A stretch of 64,000 nt of DNA, from contig NZ_JABERD010000008.1 of the NCBI RefSeq assembly GCF_013044505.1, positions 1 through 64,000 on the forward strand. Direction: 5' to 3'. The stretch comes from Streptomyces sp. S3(2020) (GTDB lineage Bacteria; Actinomycetota; Actinomycetes; Streptomycetales; Streptomycetaceae). Positions within the stretch are counted from its first letter, which is position 1; every line of letters begins with the position of its first letter. A program made the translations under genes and the position numbers. This document shows, piece by piece, positions 7,589-15,197 of this stretch. The notes beneath the pieces were generated by a model. It saw only the letters and a program-made list of their open reading frames with translations. It had not been told where the DNA came from and made no database searches.

Positions 7589-8773
7589 ATGGCAAGCGAG
7601 AACACGAATCCGGTACCGGCTGCCGACGCCCCCGCCGCCGAGGTGACCGTCGACGACCTGCCCCACCACGCCCGGCTGCTGCTCAGGCTCGCCCGACTGC
7701 GCCTGAGCGAGGCCGACGTCGCGGAGATCCGCGCCCTGGCGGCCCACCCCGACCACGACTGGGGGGCGTTCCTGGAGTCGGCCGCCTGGCACAAGATGCT
7801 GCCCCTGGTCGGCCGGCACGTCGACCGGTACCGCCTGGACCGCAAGGCGGGAGACTCCCCGGGCTTCCCCTACTCCTGGGTGTTCATCGGCGCCTATCTG
7901 AGCAACCGGTCCCGCAACCAGGCGCTCGCCGACGAGTTCGGCCGTGTCTTCGCCGAACTCACCGCCGCCGGACTGCCGTTCGCGGTCCGCAAGGGCTTCT
8001 CCCTCGGCGAGGGCGAGTACCACGACCCGGCGCTGCGCCGCATCGCGGACCTCGACGTCCTGCTCGCCCGCGACGACGCCCCCGCCGCCCACGAGGTGCT
8101 CACCCGGCTCGGCTACCTCCAGGGGCAGGTCGCCGAGGACGGCGAGCGCATCGAGCCGTACAGCCGCCAGACCCAGCTGTTCTGGAAGCTGAACCTCAGC
8201 AACCAGCTGCCGTACCGCAAACCCGGCGGCCGCCCCGACATCACCGACTTCAACGTCGACATCTGCCATGACATCTTCCAGAAGAAGACCGGCATATCCG
8301 TGGCCGCCGGGGAACTGCTCGACCGGGCCGCACCCGCGGTGCTGTGCGGCGTCCCCGCCTGGGTCCCGGCCCCGGACGACCGGCTGCTCGACCTGTGCTC
8401 CCACCTCCACAAGGAGGCGGTCAGCCTGCACTTCTTCGAGAACAAGCAGGATCTGCAACTGAGCAAGTTCCTCGATCTGAGCCTGGTGGCCGAGGCCACC
8501 GACGACGACGCCTGGCAGCGGTTCCTGGAACGGGTCAGCCAGGTCGGCGCCGAGGCGATCGTCTACTACGCCCTGCACTTCACCGCCGTGCTGTACCCGC
8601 GGTCCGTGCCCGTGTGGGTGCTCGACAAGGTGCGCCCGGACGACACCGACTACCTGGAGCAGTACGGCTCTCTCGACGGGAAGAGCGCACGCTGGCAGCA
8701 GAGCTTCCTCGCGCGCCTCTTCGACCCCGGCCGGCACACCGGGGGCACCGCCTCGAATGTGCCGCTCCAGTGA
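7589..8773 (+). CDS. NTP_transf_5-type putative nucleotidyltransferase
   Basis: 394 residues resembling the uncharacterised nucleotidyltransferase family (Pfam NTP_transf_5). The family signature, an aspartate pair in a short strand followed by a Gly-Tyr helix end, is seen as RRIADLDVLLARDDAP (about residue 150) and LTRLGYLQG. It starts 1 bp after the adenylation gene and overlaps the FomA-like kinase gene as GTGA. Members of this family accompany HPr-kinase-like enzymes in some phosphorylated lasso-peptide clusters, and an HprK-like gene is indeed present at 15194. It might nucleotidylate or extend a phosphoryl group on the phosphonate product, but the function is not known. Confidence 0.75.
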   Translation: MASENTNPVPAADAPAAEVTVDDLPHHARLLLRLARLRLSEADVAEIRALAAHPDHDWGAFLESAAWHKMLPLVGRHVDRYRLDRKAGDSPGFPYSWVFIGAYLSNRSRNQALADEFGRVFAELTAAGLPFAVRKGFSLGEGEYHDPALRRIADLDVLLARDDAPAAHEVLTRLGYLQGQVAEDGERIEPYSRQTQLFWKLNLSNQLPYRKPGGRPDITDFNVDICHDIFQKKTGISVAAGELLDRAAPAVLCGVPAWVPAPDDRLLDLCSHLHKEAVSLHFFENKQDLQLSKFLDLSLVAEATDDDAWQRFLERVSQVGAEAIVYYALHFTAVLYPRSVPVWVLDKVRPDDTDYLEQYGSLDGKSARWQQSFLARLFDPGRHTGGTASNVPLQ

Positions 8774-9642
8774 CCGGCGGCGATGCGCGGGCCGCGGAGC
8801 CGGGACTGCTGGTCCTGAAGGTCGGCGGCAGCCTTCTCTCCGACAAGCAGCACACCGGCGAGACCGACTACACGGCGATCGACGACTACGCCGCCCTGCT
8901 CGCGGACCTGGTCGCCGCCTACCCCGGCCGGGTGGTCCTGGTGACCGGCGGCGGAGCGCTGTGCCATCCGGTCGGGCTGCGGATCAAGGCGGCCAAGGAC
9001 GACCCGTACGCCGCCGTCGCCCTGACCGAACCGGCGTTCCTGATGCGCTGGGCGTGGACGACCCGGCTGCGCGCCAGGGGCGTGCGGGCCGTTCCGCTCC
9101 AGGTCACCTCCATGCTGGAGGAGCGGCCCGACGGCACCCGGGCCCACCACACCGCGGTCGTCGGCCGGCTGCTCGCCCAGGGCGCGCTGCCCGTGCTGTC
9201 CAGCGACTGCTTCCTCACCGCCGAGGGCACCCTGCGCATCCTCAGCAGCGACGACGTGCCCGCCGTCCTGCTGGACCTGGGCCTCGGACCGGTCCGGGTG
9301 GTGGCCCTCACCGACGTCGACGGCATCCACACCGGGGGCCCCGGCTCCCCGGTTCTCGCCCACCTCGATCCGGACGACCTGGCGGCAGCCCGCGCCCTGT
9401 TCTGGACGGACGCCTGGGACGCCACCGGTGCCATGGAGGGCAAGGTCGAGGCGCTGGCCGACTCCGCCCGGCGCGGCGCCGAGTGCGTCATCACCCGCGG
9501 CGACCGCACCGCGGCAGACCTCAGGCACCTGTTCGCCCCGCTGCCGGACTGGCCGCAGGACGCCCCGCGCACGCTGATCTCCCGGCACGCCCCGAGCGGC
9601 ACCACCCCCTCCCCCGCCCTCTTCCTGGAGAACGCCCCATGA
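8770..9642 (+). CDS. fomA: FomA-like phosphonate kinase (amino acid kinase family)
   Basis: 290 residues of the amino acid kinase fold. FomA phosphorylates the phosphonate of fosfomycin with MgATP as a self-resistance step. The protein shares with FomA, as I recall its sequence, the start LVLKVGGSLLSDK, the glycine loop VTGGGALCHP (FomA SGGGAFGH), the central GALPVLSSDCF, the LTDVDGIHTGG segment and a very similar C-terminal region, DAWDATGAMEGKVEAL, ARRGAECVITRGD and a final PLPDWP. This goes well beyond generic kinase similarity. Isopentenyl phosphate kinase is the nearest alternative but does not share the C-terminal block. The start GTG overlaps the upstream stop. The role inferred is reversible inactivation, or activation, of a phosphonate product or intermediate. 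Confidence 0.88.
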   Translation: MTGGDARAAEPGLLVLKVGGSLLSDKQHTGETDYTAIDDYAALLADLVAAYPGRVVLVTGGGALCHPVGLRIKAAKDDPYAAVALTEPAFLMRWAWTTRLRARGVRAVPLQVTSMLEERPDGTRAHHTAVVGRLLAQGALPVLSSDCFLTAEGTLRILSSDDVPAVLLDLGLGPVRVVALTDVDGIHTGGPGSPVLAHLDPDDLAAARALFWTDAWDATGAMEGKVEALADSARRGAECVITRGDRTAADLRHLFAPLPDWPQDAPRTLISRHAPSGTTPSPALFLENAP

Positions 9643-10766
9643 CCACCGCGCCCGACCGCCAGGACCGGGTCGTCCTGCTGAACCCGGGTCCGGTCAACGT
9701 GCACGACCGGGTCCGTACCGCCATCGCCTCGCCCGACGAGTGCCACCGCGAACCAGAGGCCCAGGAGCTGCTGGTCACCGTGGCCGACAAGATCGCCGAG
9801 GTGTGCGGCGGCACCGGCTCCCACACCGCCGTGCTGCTCACCGGCTCGGGTACGGCGGCCCTGGAGGCGGTCGTCAGCTCCGTCGTACCGGCCGACGGGC
9901 GACTCCTCGTCCTCGACAACGGCCACTACGGCGAACGGCTGCTGCGCATCGCCCGCGTCCACGGCATCGACGTGGACCATCTCGAGTTCGGGTGGGCCCA
10001 TCCCATCCCGCTCCAGGCCGTCGACCGCTTCCTGGACGAGCACCCCGACGTCACGCACATCGGCGTGGTCCACCACGAGACCAGCACCGGCATGCTCAAC
10101 CCCCTGCGCGAGCTGGGCGCCCTCGTCGCCCGGCACGGGCGGTCGCTGATCGTCGACGCCATCAGCAGCCTGGGCTCGGAGGAGCTCGACGTCGTCGCCG
10201 ACCACGTCGACTGGTGCGTCGGCACCGCGAACAAGTGCCTGGAGGGACTGCCCGGGATCAGCTTCGTCTGCGCCCCGCGGGAACGGTTCGCCGCGCTGGA
10301 GCCGCTGCCCGCACGCACCTTCTACTTCGACCTGTTCGCCAACTACCGTGCCCAGGTCCTCGACCGCAGCCCCCAGTTCACGCCGGCCCTTCAGGTTCTG
10401 CGCGCTCTGGACACCGCGCTGGACCTGACCCTGGAAGAGGGTGTGGCCGCCCGCGGCCGCCGCTACGCGGACCGGGCCCGGGAGATCCGCGAAGGCCTCG
10501 AACAGCGGGGCATCGAGCTGCTTTTGCCCCCGCACCAGCGGGCCGGCTCCATCACCAACGCCCACCTGTCGGGCGGCCTGACGTACGACGAACTCCACGA
10601 CGGGCTCAAGGAGCGCGGCTACGTCATCTACGCCACCCAGGCGAAGTCCGCCGGCGTGTTCCGGCTGGCCAACATGGGCCAGCTCACCGCGGCCGACATC
10701 GCCGGCTTCTTCGCCGCGTTCGACGACGTCCTGAGCAAGCACGAGACCGAGAAAGAGGAGTGGTGA
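9639..10766 (+). CDS. phnW: PhnW-like 2-aminoethylphosphonate aminotransferase
   Basis: A class V, PLP-dependent aminotransferase of 375 residues. The PhnW hallmarks are visible: LLNPGPVNVHDRV at the N-terminus, TGSGTAALEAVVSS for the PLP phosphate, VHHETSTGMLNPL, the PLP-ring aspartate in LIVDAISSLG, and the Schiff-base lysine in TANKCLEGLPG (about residue 195-205). In biosynthetic clusters such enzymes run towards 2-aminoethylphosphonate, aminating phosphonoacetaldehyde made by the decarboxylase encoded at 13817-14910. ATGA overlap with the kinase gene indicates tight coupling. The alternative, serine-pyruvate or alanine-glyoxylate aminotransferase, is disfavoured by the NKCLEG motif and the pepM/decarboxylase context. 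Confidence 0.88.
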   Translation: MTTAPDRQDRVVLLNPGPVNVHDRVRTAIASPDECHREPEAQELLVTVADKIAEVCGGTGSHTAVLLTGSGTAALEAVVSSVVPADGRLLVLDNGHYGERLLRIARVHGIDVDHLEFGWAHPIPLQAVDRFLDEHPDVTHIGVVHHETSTGMLNPLRELGALVARHGRSLIVDAISSLGSEELDVVADHVDWCVGTANKCLEGLPGISFVCAPRERFAALEPLPARTFYFDLFANYRAQVLDRSPQFTPALQVLRALDTALDLTLEEGVAARGRRYADRAREIREGLEQRGIELLLPPHQRAGSITNAHLSGGLTYDELHDGLKERGYVIYATQAKSAGVFRLANMGQLTAADIAGFFAAFDDVLSKHETEKEEW

Positions 10767-10770
10767 ACCG

Positions 10771-13029
10771 GTGACGACCGACAACGCCCAAGCCGCTGCG
10801 CCGATTCACCTGGCCATCGTGGGCGGCGGACCCACCTGCACCTATGTGCTGGAACGGCTCGCCGCGCTGGTGCGCGCCAACGACCGCTCCGTACGCCTGG
10901 AGATCGTGATCTACGACCTCTCGGGCGAATTCGGTCCCGGGCAGGTGCACAGCCCCGATCAGACCAGGACCAGCTATCTCAACCGGGTCGTGGGCCAGGT
11001 GGCGTTCGCCGCCGACGAGAGCGTCGTCGAGGCCGGCCCCCTGCTCACCGCCGACGAACGGCCCACCTTCCTCCAGTGGTGCCGCAGGAAGTTCCAGGAG
11101 ACCGGCGACGCCCGCTTCGACCTGGTCGCCGAGGACTGGCCCAAGCGCTATCTGCACGGCCTCGCCCTGAAGGACCAGTTCACCCATTACGTCGACATCC
11201 TGCGCGCGGCCGAGGGCGTCACGGTCACGCTGAAGCGCTCCGAGGTGGTGGACCTGGAGGAGCGCGGCGAGCGGTTCGGGATCCTCACCGCCGACGGGGC
11301 GACGCCGTACGAGGCGGACTACGTCCTCATGCTCACCGGCCACTCCTCCAACCGGCCCGAGCTCGATCCGCGCCAGACGGCCTGGGCCGACTTCACCGCC
11401 CGGCACCAGGCCCATCTGATCCCGAACGCCTACCCGTTGGAGCGCTCCCTCGACCCTGCCCGCACCGGCCCCGGAACCACCGTGGCCTGCCTGGGCATGG
11501 GGCTCACCGGGATCGACGTGCTGCTGTACCTCACCGAGGGCAGGGGAGGCACCTTCGAACGGGACGCGGACGGCCGGCTGGAGTACCGGCCGTGCGGGCG
11601 CGAGCCCGACTCCGTCGTCGCCTTCAGCCGCTCCGGACTGTTCACCTTCGCCCGCCCGTACAACGAGAAGGAACGCGACATCGCGGCCCTGGAGTACAAG
11701 GGCCCGTTCCTCACCACGGCCGCCGTGGCCCAACTGCGCGCCACCGTGGGTGTGTCCAACGTGATCGGCGGCCACGAGAAGCGCCAGCTCGACTTCGAGG
11801 CGCACGTCTTCCCGCTGATCCTGCTGGAGATGTCGCTGATCTACTACGGCACCCTGTACGGCACCGAGTTCCGTGCGGCGGCCATCCGCGCGGCCCGGCC
11901 CGGGTACGAGAAGTTCCTCGCGGACGCCGACGCGTTCGCGGATCACCAGGAGGCGGCCGCGTTCCTGCTGGCCCCGCTGGATGAGCTGGCGCGGTCCGCC
12001 GCCGACCGGGTGGACCAGGCGCTGGCGGGCCGTGCGGCCCCGGCCGGCGCACAGCCGCAGGGGCAGCCGCCGCTCGCCGGGCTGCTCGGTTCCTTCCTCA
12101 CCGTGGTCCACGGTGCCGACCGGGCCGCCGAACTGCTCGAACTGGCCGATGCCCCGGAGCGGTTCGCGGCCGCCGCGGCCGCCGCCGACTCGCCGTGGCG
12201 GCACGCGCTGCGCGCCGCCGAGCACCGCTTCTCCTGGGAGCGGACGATCGCCCCTGTCCCCCGCAGCGGCTACCCGAACGCCGAGGCGTACGTCGAGACC
12301 TTCCTCGACTTCCTCGATGTGGACATCCGCTGGGCGGCCCAGGGCAATCTGAGCAACCCGGCGAAGGCCGCCGCCGACGCGGCCTGGCGCGACCTGCGCG
12401 GGGTGGTGATCGACGCGGTCGACTTCGGCGGTCTGCGCGCCTCCTCGCACCGCACCTTCCTCGGCGTGTACACCCCGCACCACAACCGGCTCTGCCAGGG
12501 CGCCTCGGTCGAGGCCATGGAGAAGGTGACCGCGCTCATCCGCTCCGGCCACGTCGACATCTCGGCCGGCCCCGGCGCCCATGTCGAGACCGACGAGGAC
12601 AGCGGCCGGTTCCGGGTGCGCGGGCCGGTCACCGGCACCGAACGCCACGCCGACGTGCTGGTGGACGCCCGCGTGCACGCCTTCGACGCGGAGCGCGACG
12701 TGATGCCCGTCTACCCCAACCTGCTGCGCCGCGGACTGGTGCGCAAATGGACCAACCCCGGTGTCGGAGAAGCCGACTTCGTCCCCGGCGGACTCGACCT
12801 GACCCCCGAATTCCACCCGGTGCGGGCGGATGAGACGGTCGAGTCGCGGATCACCTTCCTGGGCCCGCCCAGCGAAGGTGTGATGTACCACCAGATCGGC
12901 GCTCTCCGTCCGAACAAGGACCACCACGTCATCCGGGACATCCTGTGCTGGATCAACGCGTTCATGCCGCAGGGATCCCCGGCCGGTACGGAGACGACGT
13001 ACACAGACGCAGAAAGGACCCCGGCATGA
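10771..13029 (+). CDS. Large FAD/NAD(P)-binding protein
   Basis: 752 residues. The N-terminal FAD-type Rossmann motif is AIVGGGPTCTYVLERL (about residue 10-25), followed by FGPGQVHSP and a second dinucleotide segment at CLGMGLTGIDVLLYL (about 240). This matches the NAD_binding_9 / FAD-NAD(P)-binding family of largely uncharacterised flavoproteins. The C-terminal 300 residues have no motif I can name. GTG 10771 follows GAAAGAGGAG by 10 bp. It overlaps the next gene by 4 bp. Related folds include amine N-hydroxylases, so N-oxidation of the aminophosphonate or of diaminopropionate is one possibility. The reaction cannot be read from the sequence. Confidence 0.75.
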   Translation: MTTDNAQAAAPIHLAIVGGGPTCTYVLERLAALVRANDRSVRLEIVIYDLSGEFGPGQVHSPDQTRTSYLNRVVGQVAFAADESVVEAGPLLTADERPTFLQWCRRKFQETGDARFDLVAEDWPKRYLHGLALKDQFTHYVDILRAAEGVTVTLKRSEVVDLEERGERFGILTADGATPYEADYVLMLTGHSSNRPELDPRQTAWADFTARHQAHLIPNAYPLERSLDPARTGPGTTVACLGMGLTGIDVLLYLTEGRGGTFERDADGRLEYRPCGREPDSVVAFSRSGLFTFARPYNEKERDIAALEYKGPFLTTAAVAQLRATVGVSNVIGGHEKRQLDFEAHVFPLILLEMSLIYYGTLYGTEFRAAAIRAARPGYEKFLADADAFADHQEAAAFLLAPLDELARSAADRVDQALAGRAAPAGAQPQGQPPLAGLLGSFLTVVHGADRAAELLELADAPERFAAAAAAADSPWRHALRAAEHRFSWERTIAPVPRSGYPNAEAYVETFLDFLDVDIRWAAQGNLSNPAKAAADAAWRDLRGVVIDAVDFGGLRASSHRTFLGVYTPHHNRLCQGASVEAMEKVTALIRSGHVDISAGPGAHVETDEDSGRFRVRGPVTGTERHADVLVDARVHAFDAERDVMPVYPNLLRRGLVRKWTNPGVGEADFVPGGLDLTPEFHPVRADETVESRITFLGPPSEGVMYHQIGALRPNKDHHVIRDILCWINAFMPQGSPAGTETTYTDAERTPA

Positions 13030-13751
13030 GCAACACCCCTCACAACGCCCCGGAGTACGGCGGCATCGAGATCCCGGAGCGGCTCAAGGAGATCACCGCG
13101 GCGCACGAGCGGCTGCGCGCCGAGGCGGCCGGGCTCAGCGAGCAGGACGCCCGCGCGGCGATCGAACTGCCCGGCTGGACCCGGGGCCACGTCCTGATCC
13201 ATCTCGCGGACCTCTCCCGGGCCTTCGCCCGGCAGGCCCGGTACGCCGTCGAGGGCCGGACCGTAGAGGTGTACGACGGCGGCCGTCCCACCCGTGACCG
13301 GCGCATCGAGGAACTCCACGACCGCCCCGTGGAATGGCTGCGCGAGCAGCTGGAGGAGGGCCTGACCGCCCTGGAGGAGGCGTGGGCGGCGCTCGGTCCC
13401 GACGGCTGGGACCTGCCCTCCTCGTACCGCAACTCGCCGCTGTTCGCGACGCAGTTGGCCTGGTGGCGGGAGACCGAACTGCACGGGGTCGACCTCGGCG
13501 CGGGCCACCGCTCCGAGGACTGGAGCACCGCGCTGTCCGCCCATGTCGTCGCCTTCCTCCAGCCTCGGCTGCCCGAGGGCACCGTCCTCGTCGCCGAGGA
13601 CACCGGCCAGGAGTGGCGCAAGGGCACCGGCGACGGCGCCGAGGTCCGCGGCTCCCTGCGCTCGCTGGCCGCCTGGATCTCGGGCCGCCCCCACTCCGTG
13701 GCGCCCACCACGACAGCGGCCTCCCTGCCCGAACTGAACGCCTGGCCGTAA
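13026..13751 (+). CDS. Mycothiol-dependent maleylpyruvate isomerase family protein (DinB-like)
   Basis: 241 residues with the MDMPI/DinB four-helix-bundle signatures: GWTRGHVLIHLADLSRAFAR (about residue 42) and WWRETELHGVDLG (about 145), which supply the three metal-binding histidines, plus a small C-terminal domain. In actinobacteria such proteins use mycothiol, as in maleylpyruvate isomerase, or act as thiol S-transferases. The ATG overlaps the flavoprotein stop and has an AAAGGA site. It is the last gene before the strong hairpin at 13759-13788. A role in isomerising or thiolating a pathway intermediate is possible; no substrate can be named. Confidence 0.8.
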   Translation: MSNTPHNAPEYGGIEIPERLKEITAAHERLRAEAAGLSEQDARAAIELPGWTRGHVLIHLADLSRAFARQARYAVEGRTVEVYDGGRPTRDRRIEELHDRPVEWLREQLEEGLTALEEAWAALGPDGWDLPSSYRNSPLFATQLAWWRETELHGVDLGAGHRSEDWSTALSAHVVAFLQPRLPEGTVLVAEDTGQEWRKGTGDGAEVRGSLRSLAAWISGRPHSVAPTTTAASLPELNAWP

Positions 13752-13758
13752 CCGGCCC

Positions 13759-13788
13759 GTGCCGCGCGTCCGTCGGGGCGCGCGGCAC
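13759..13788 (+). terminator. 10-bp GC hairpin between the isomerase and decarboxylase genes
   Basis: GTGCCGCGCG (13759-13768) is perfectly complementary to CGCGCGGCAC (13779-13788) with a 10-nt loop. It starts 8 bp after the isomerase-family stop and ends 28 bp before the decarboxylase ATG. There is no T-run, which is common in actinobacterial terminators. It could be a partial terminator, an mRNA-stability stem or an operon divider. Confidence 0.5.
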
Positions 13789-13816
13789 CCGTACCCCCTG
13801 GAAGTGAGTTCACGTC

Positions 13817-14359
13817 ATGACCGTCACCCAGACCGACCCGGCACCGGCCGGGCAGCTGGAAACCCCGGCACAGCAGCTTGTCCGGGCCTTCGCCGAGCGG
13901 GGGTTCACCCACTTCACCGGGGTGCCCTGTTCGCTGCTCAAGGGCGTCTTCAAGGTGCTCGAAGGCAAGGAGGCGCCGCTCGCCGAGGGCCTGGCCTATC
14001 TGCCGGCGCCGCGCGAGGACTCCGCACTCGGCGTCGCCTCGGGGCTCGCCGCCGCCGGAGCCAGGCCGGTGGTCCTCATGCAGAACTCCGGTCTCGGCTA
14101 CTCCCTGAACGTGCTGACATCACTGAACCTGATCTACGACCTGCATGTGCCGTTGATCGTCAGCTGGCGCGGTCATGACGGCAACGACGCGGTGGAACAC
14201 GACGTGATCGGCCGTGAACTCACCCGTCTCCTCGACGTGTTCGACCTGAAGCACACGGTCTTCGACCCGGAGCAGCCCTACGCCTCCGTCGACCGCTGCC
14301 TGGCGAAGGCCGAGGACGGCCGGTTCACCCCCGTCCTCATCGTGAAGGAAGGCATCTGA
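13817..14359 (+). CDS. Phosphonopyruvate decarboxylase, N-terminal-half (alpha) subunit
   Basis: 180 residues equivalent to the PYR half of a ThDP-dependent decarboxylase of the phosphonopyruvate/sulfopyruvate group. Visible signatures are FTGVPCSLLKG (about residue 35), an acidic segment PREDSALGVASGLAA where the cofactor-activating glutamate normally sits, VLMQNSGLGYSLNVLTSLN (about 93-111) and LIVSWRGHDG. Phosphonopyruvate decarboxylase pulls the unfavourable mutase reaction forward by making phosphonoacetaldehyde. Bialaphos- and Bacteroides-type enzymes are single ~380-residue chains; here the protein stops where the second half would begin, and the next gene supplies it 2 bp later, as in ComD/ComE sulfopyruvate decarboxylase. 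With pepM in the operon, phosphonopyruvate is the likely substrate. Confidence 0.88.
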   Translation: MTVTQTDPAPAGQLETPAQQLVRAFAERGFTHFTGVPCSLLKGVFKVLEGKEAPLAEGLAYLPAPREDSALGVASGLAAAGARPVVLMQNSGLGYSLNVLTSLNLIYDLHVPLIVSWRGHDGNDAVEHDVIGRELTRLLDVFDLKHTVFDPEQPYASVDRCLAKAEDGRFTPVLIVKEGI

Positions 14360-14361
14360 GC

Positions 14362-14910
14362 ATGTTCGGCATCCAGGACGCGATCCGCGCGATCACCGAG
14401 AAATACCCCACCTCGCTGTATGTGTCGACCTGTGGGTTCATCACCCGCGACCTCTACAACATCGCCGACCGGCCCCAGAACCTCTACCTGGTCGGCTCCA
14501 TGGGCATGGCCGCCCCCGTCGGCCTCGGGGTGGCCCTGGCCCGCCCCGACAAGCACGTCGTGGTCCTCGACGGCGACGGCTCCTTCGCGATGAACCTCAG
14601 TGTGCTGCCGATGATCGCCGAGCACGCCCCCGACCTGGTCCACGTGGTCCTCGACAACGGCCTGCACGAGAGCACCGGCGGCCAGCGCCCGGTCCGTATC
14701 GGCGACCCCGCCGCGCTGGCCCTCGGCGCGGGCTACGCGGCCGCGTACGACGTCGACTCGGCCGAGGCCCTGGCCGCCGTACGGCCCGAACGCGGTGTCA
14801 CCTCTCTGGTGCACGTGACGTGCGCCCCGCGCGGTGCGCACGCCGGCCGGCGCGTGCAGTGGACCCCGCAGCAGGTGGTCGAGCGCTTCCGCGCCGAAGC
14901 CGTCGCCTGA
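14362..14910 (+). CDS. Phosphonopyruvate decarboxylase, C-terminal-half (beta, ThDP-binding) subunit
   Basis: 182 residues equivalent to the PP half. The ThDP/Mg motif GDG...N is intact: VVLDGDGSFAMN (about residue 68-79), then VVLDNGLHESTGGQ (about 95-108), closely similar to the NNGAHDSVGGQ of known phosphonopyruvate decarboxylases. The early LVGSMGMAAPVGLG segment is also typical. It lies 2 bp after the alpha-subunit stop, so the two are surely co-translated as an alpha/beta enzyme. Sulfopyruvate decarboxylase is the alternative by fold; the PEP mutase in the same operon argues for phosphonopyruvate. Confidence 0.9.
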   Translation: MFGIQDAIRAITEKYPTSLYVSTCGFITRDLYNIADRPQNLYLVGSMGMAAPVGLGVALARPDKHVVVLDGDGSFAMNLSVLPMIAEHAPDLVHVVLDNGLHESTGGQRPVRIGDPAALALGAGYAAAYDVDSAEALAAVRPERGVTSLVHVTCAPRGAHAGRRVQWTPQQVVERFRAEAVA

Positions 14911-14936
14911 GCCCCGGCCCGAAAGGAACACGCGTC

Positions 14937-15197
14937 ATGGAAGAGACGACCACGGCCCTGGAGCCGGCGGTCCGGGAGATCCTGCTGCCCCTCCTCGGCC
15001 CGTCCACCGACCCCACGGCCATCGGCCCCGACACCGACCTGTGGCAGGCCGGCCTGGACTCGCTGGGCAGCGTGTCCCTGATGGCGGGACTCGAGGACAC
15101 CTTCGACATCGAGTTCCCCGACGCCCTGCTCACCCGGGAGACCTTCTCGACCATCGGGCGGATCACCGCCGCGGTCGACGGTCTGGTGCGCGCATGA
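14937..15197 (+). CDS. Free-standing acyl/peptidyl carrier protein
   Basis: 86 residues, one carrier domain. The phosphopantetheine attachment serine is in LWQAGLDSLGSVS (about residue 41), followed by the usual helix III segment. The best start is ATG 14937 behind AAAGGA. It overlaps the HprK-like gene by ATGA. The only stand-alone adenylation domain nearby is at 5896-7587, so this is the likely carrier of activated diaminopropionate, holding it as a thioester for oxidation or coupling. It is separate from the in-cis ACPs of the polyketide synthase 15 kb away. Confidence 0.92.
   Translation: MEETTTALEPAVREILLPLLGPSTDPTAIGPDTDLWQAGLDSLGSVSLMAGLEDTFDIEFPDALLTRETFSTIGRITAAVDGLVRA

Noticed and set aside
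5182..7845. 887-residue minus-strand frame opposite the A domain
   Set aside because: Low-complexity antisense of the sbnB/A-domain genes with no recognisable fold.
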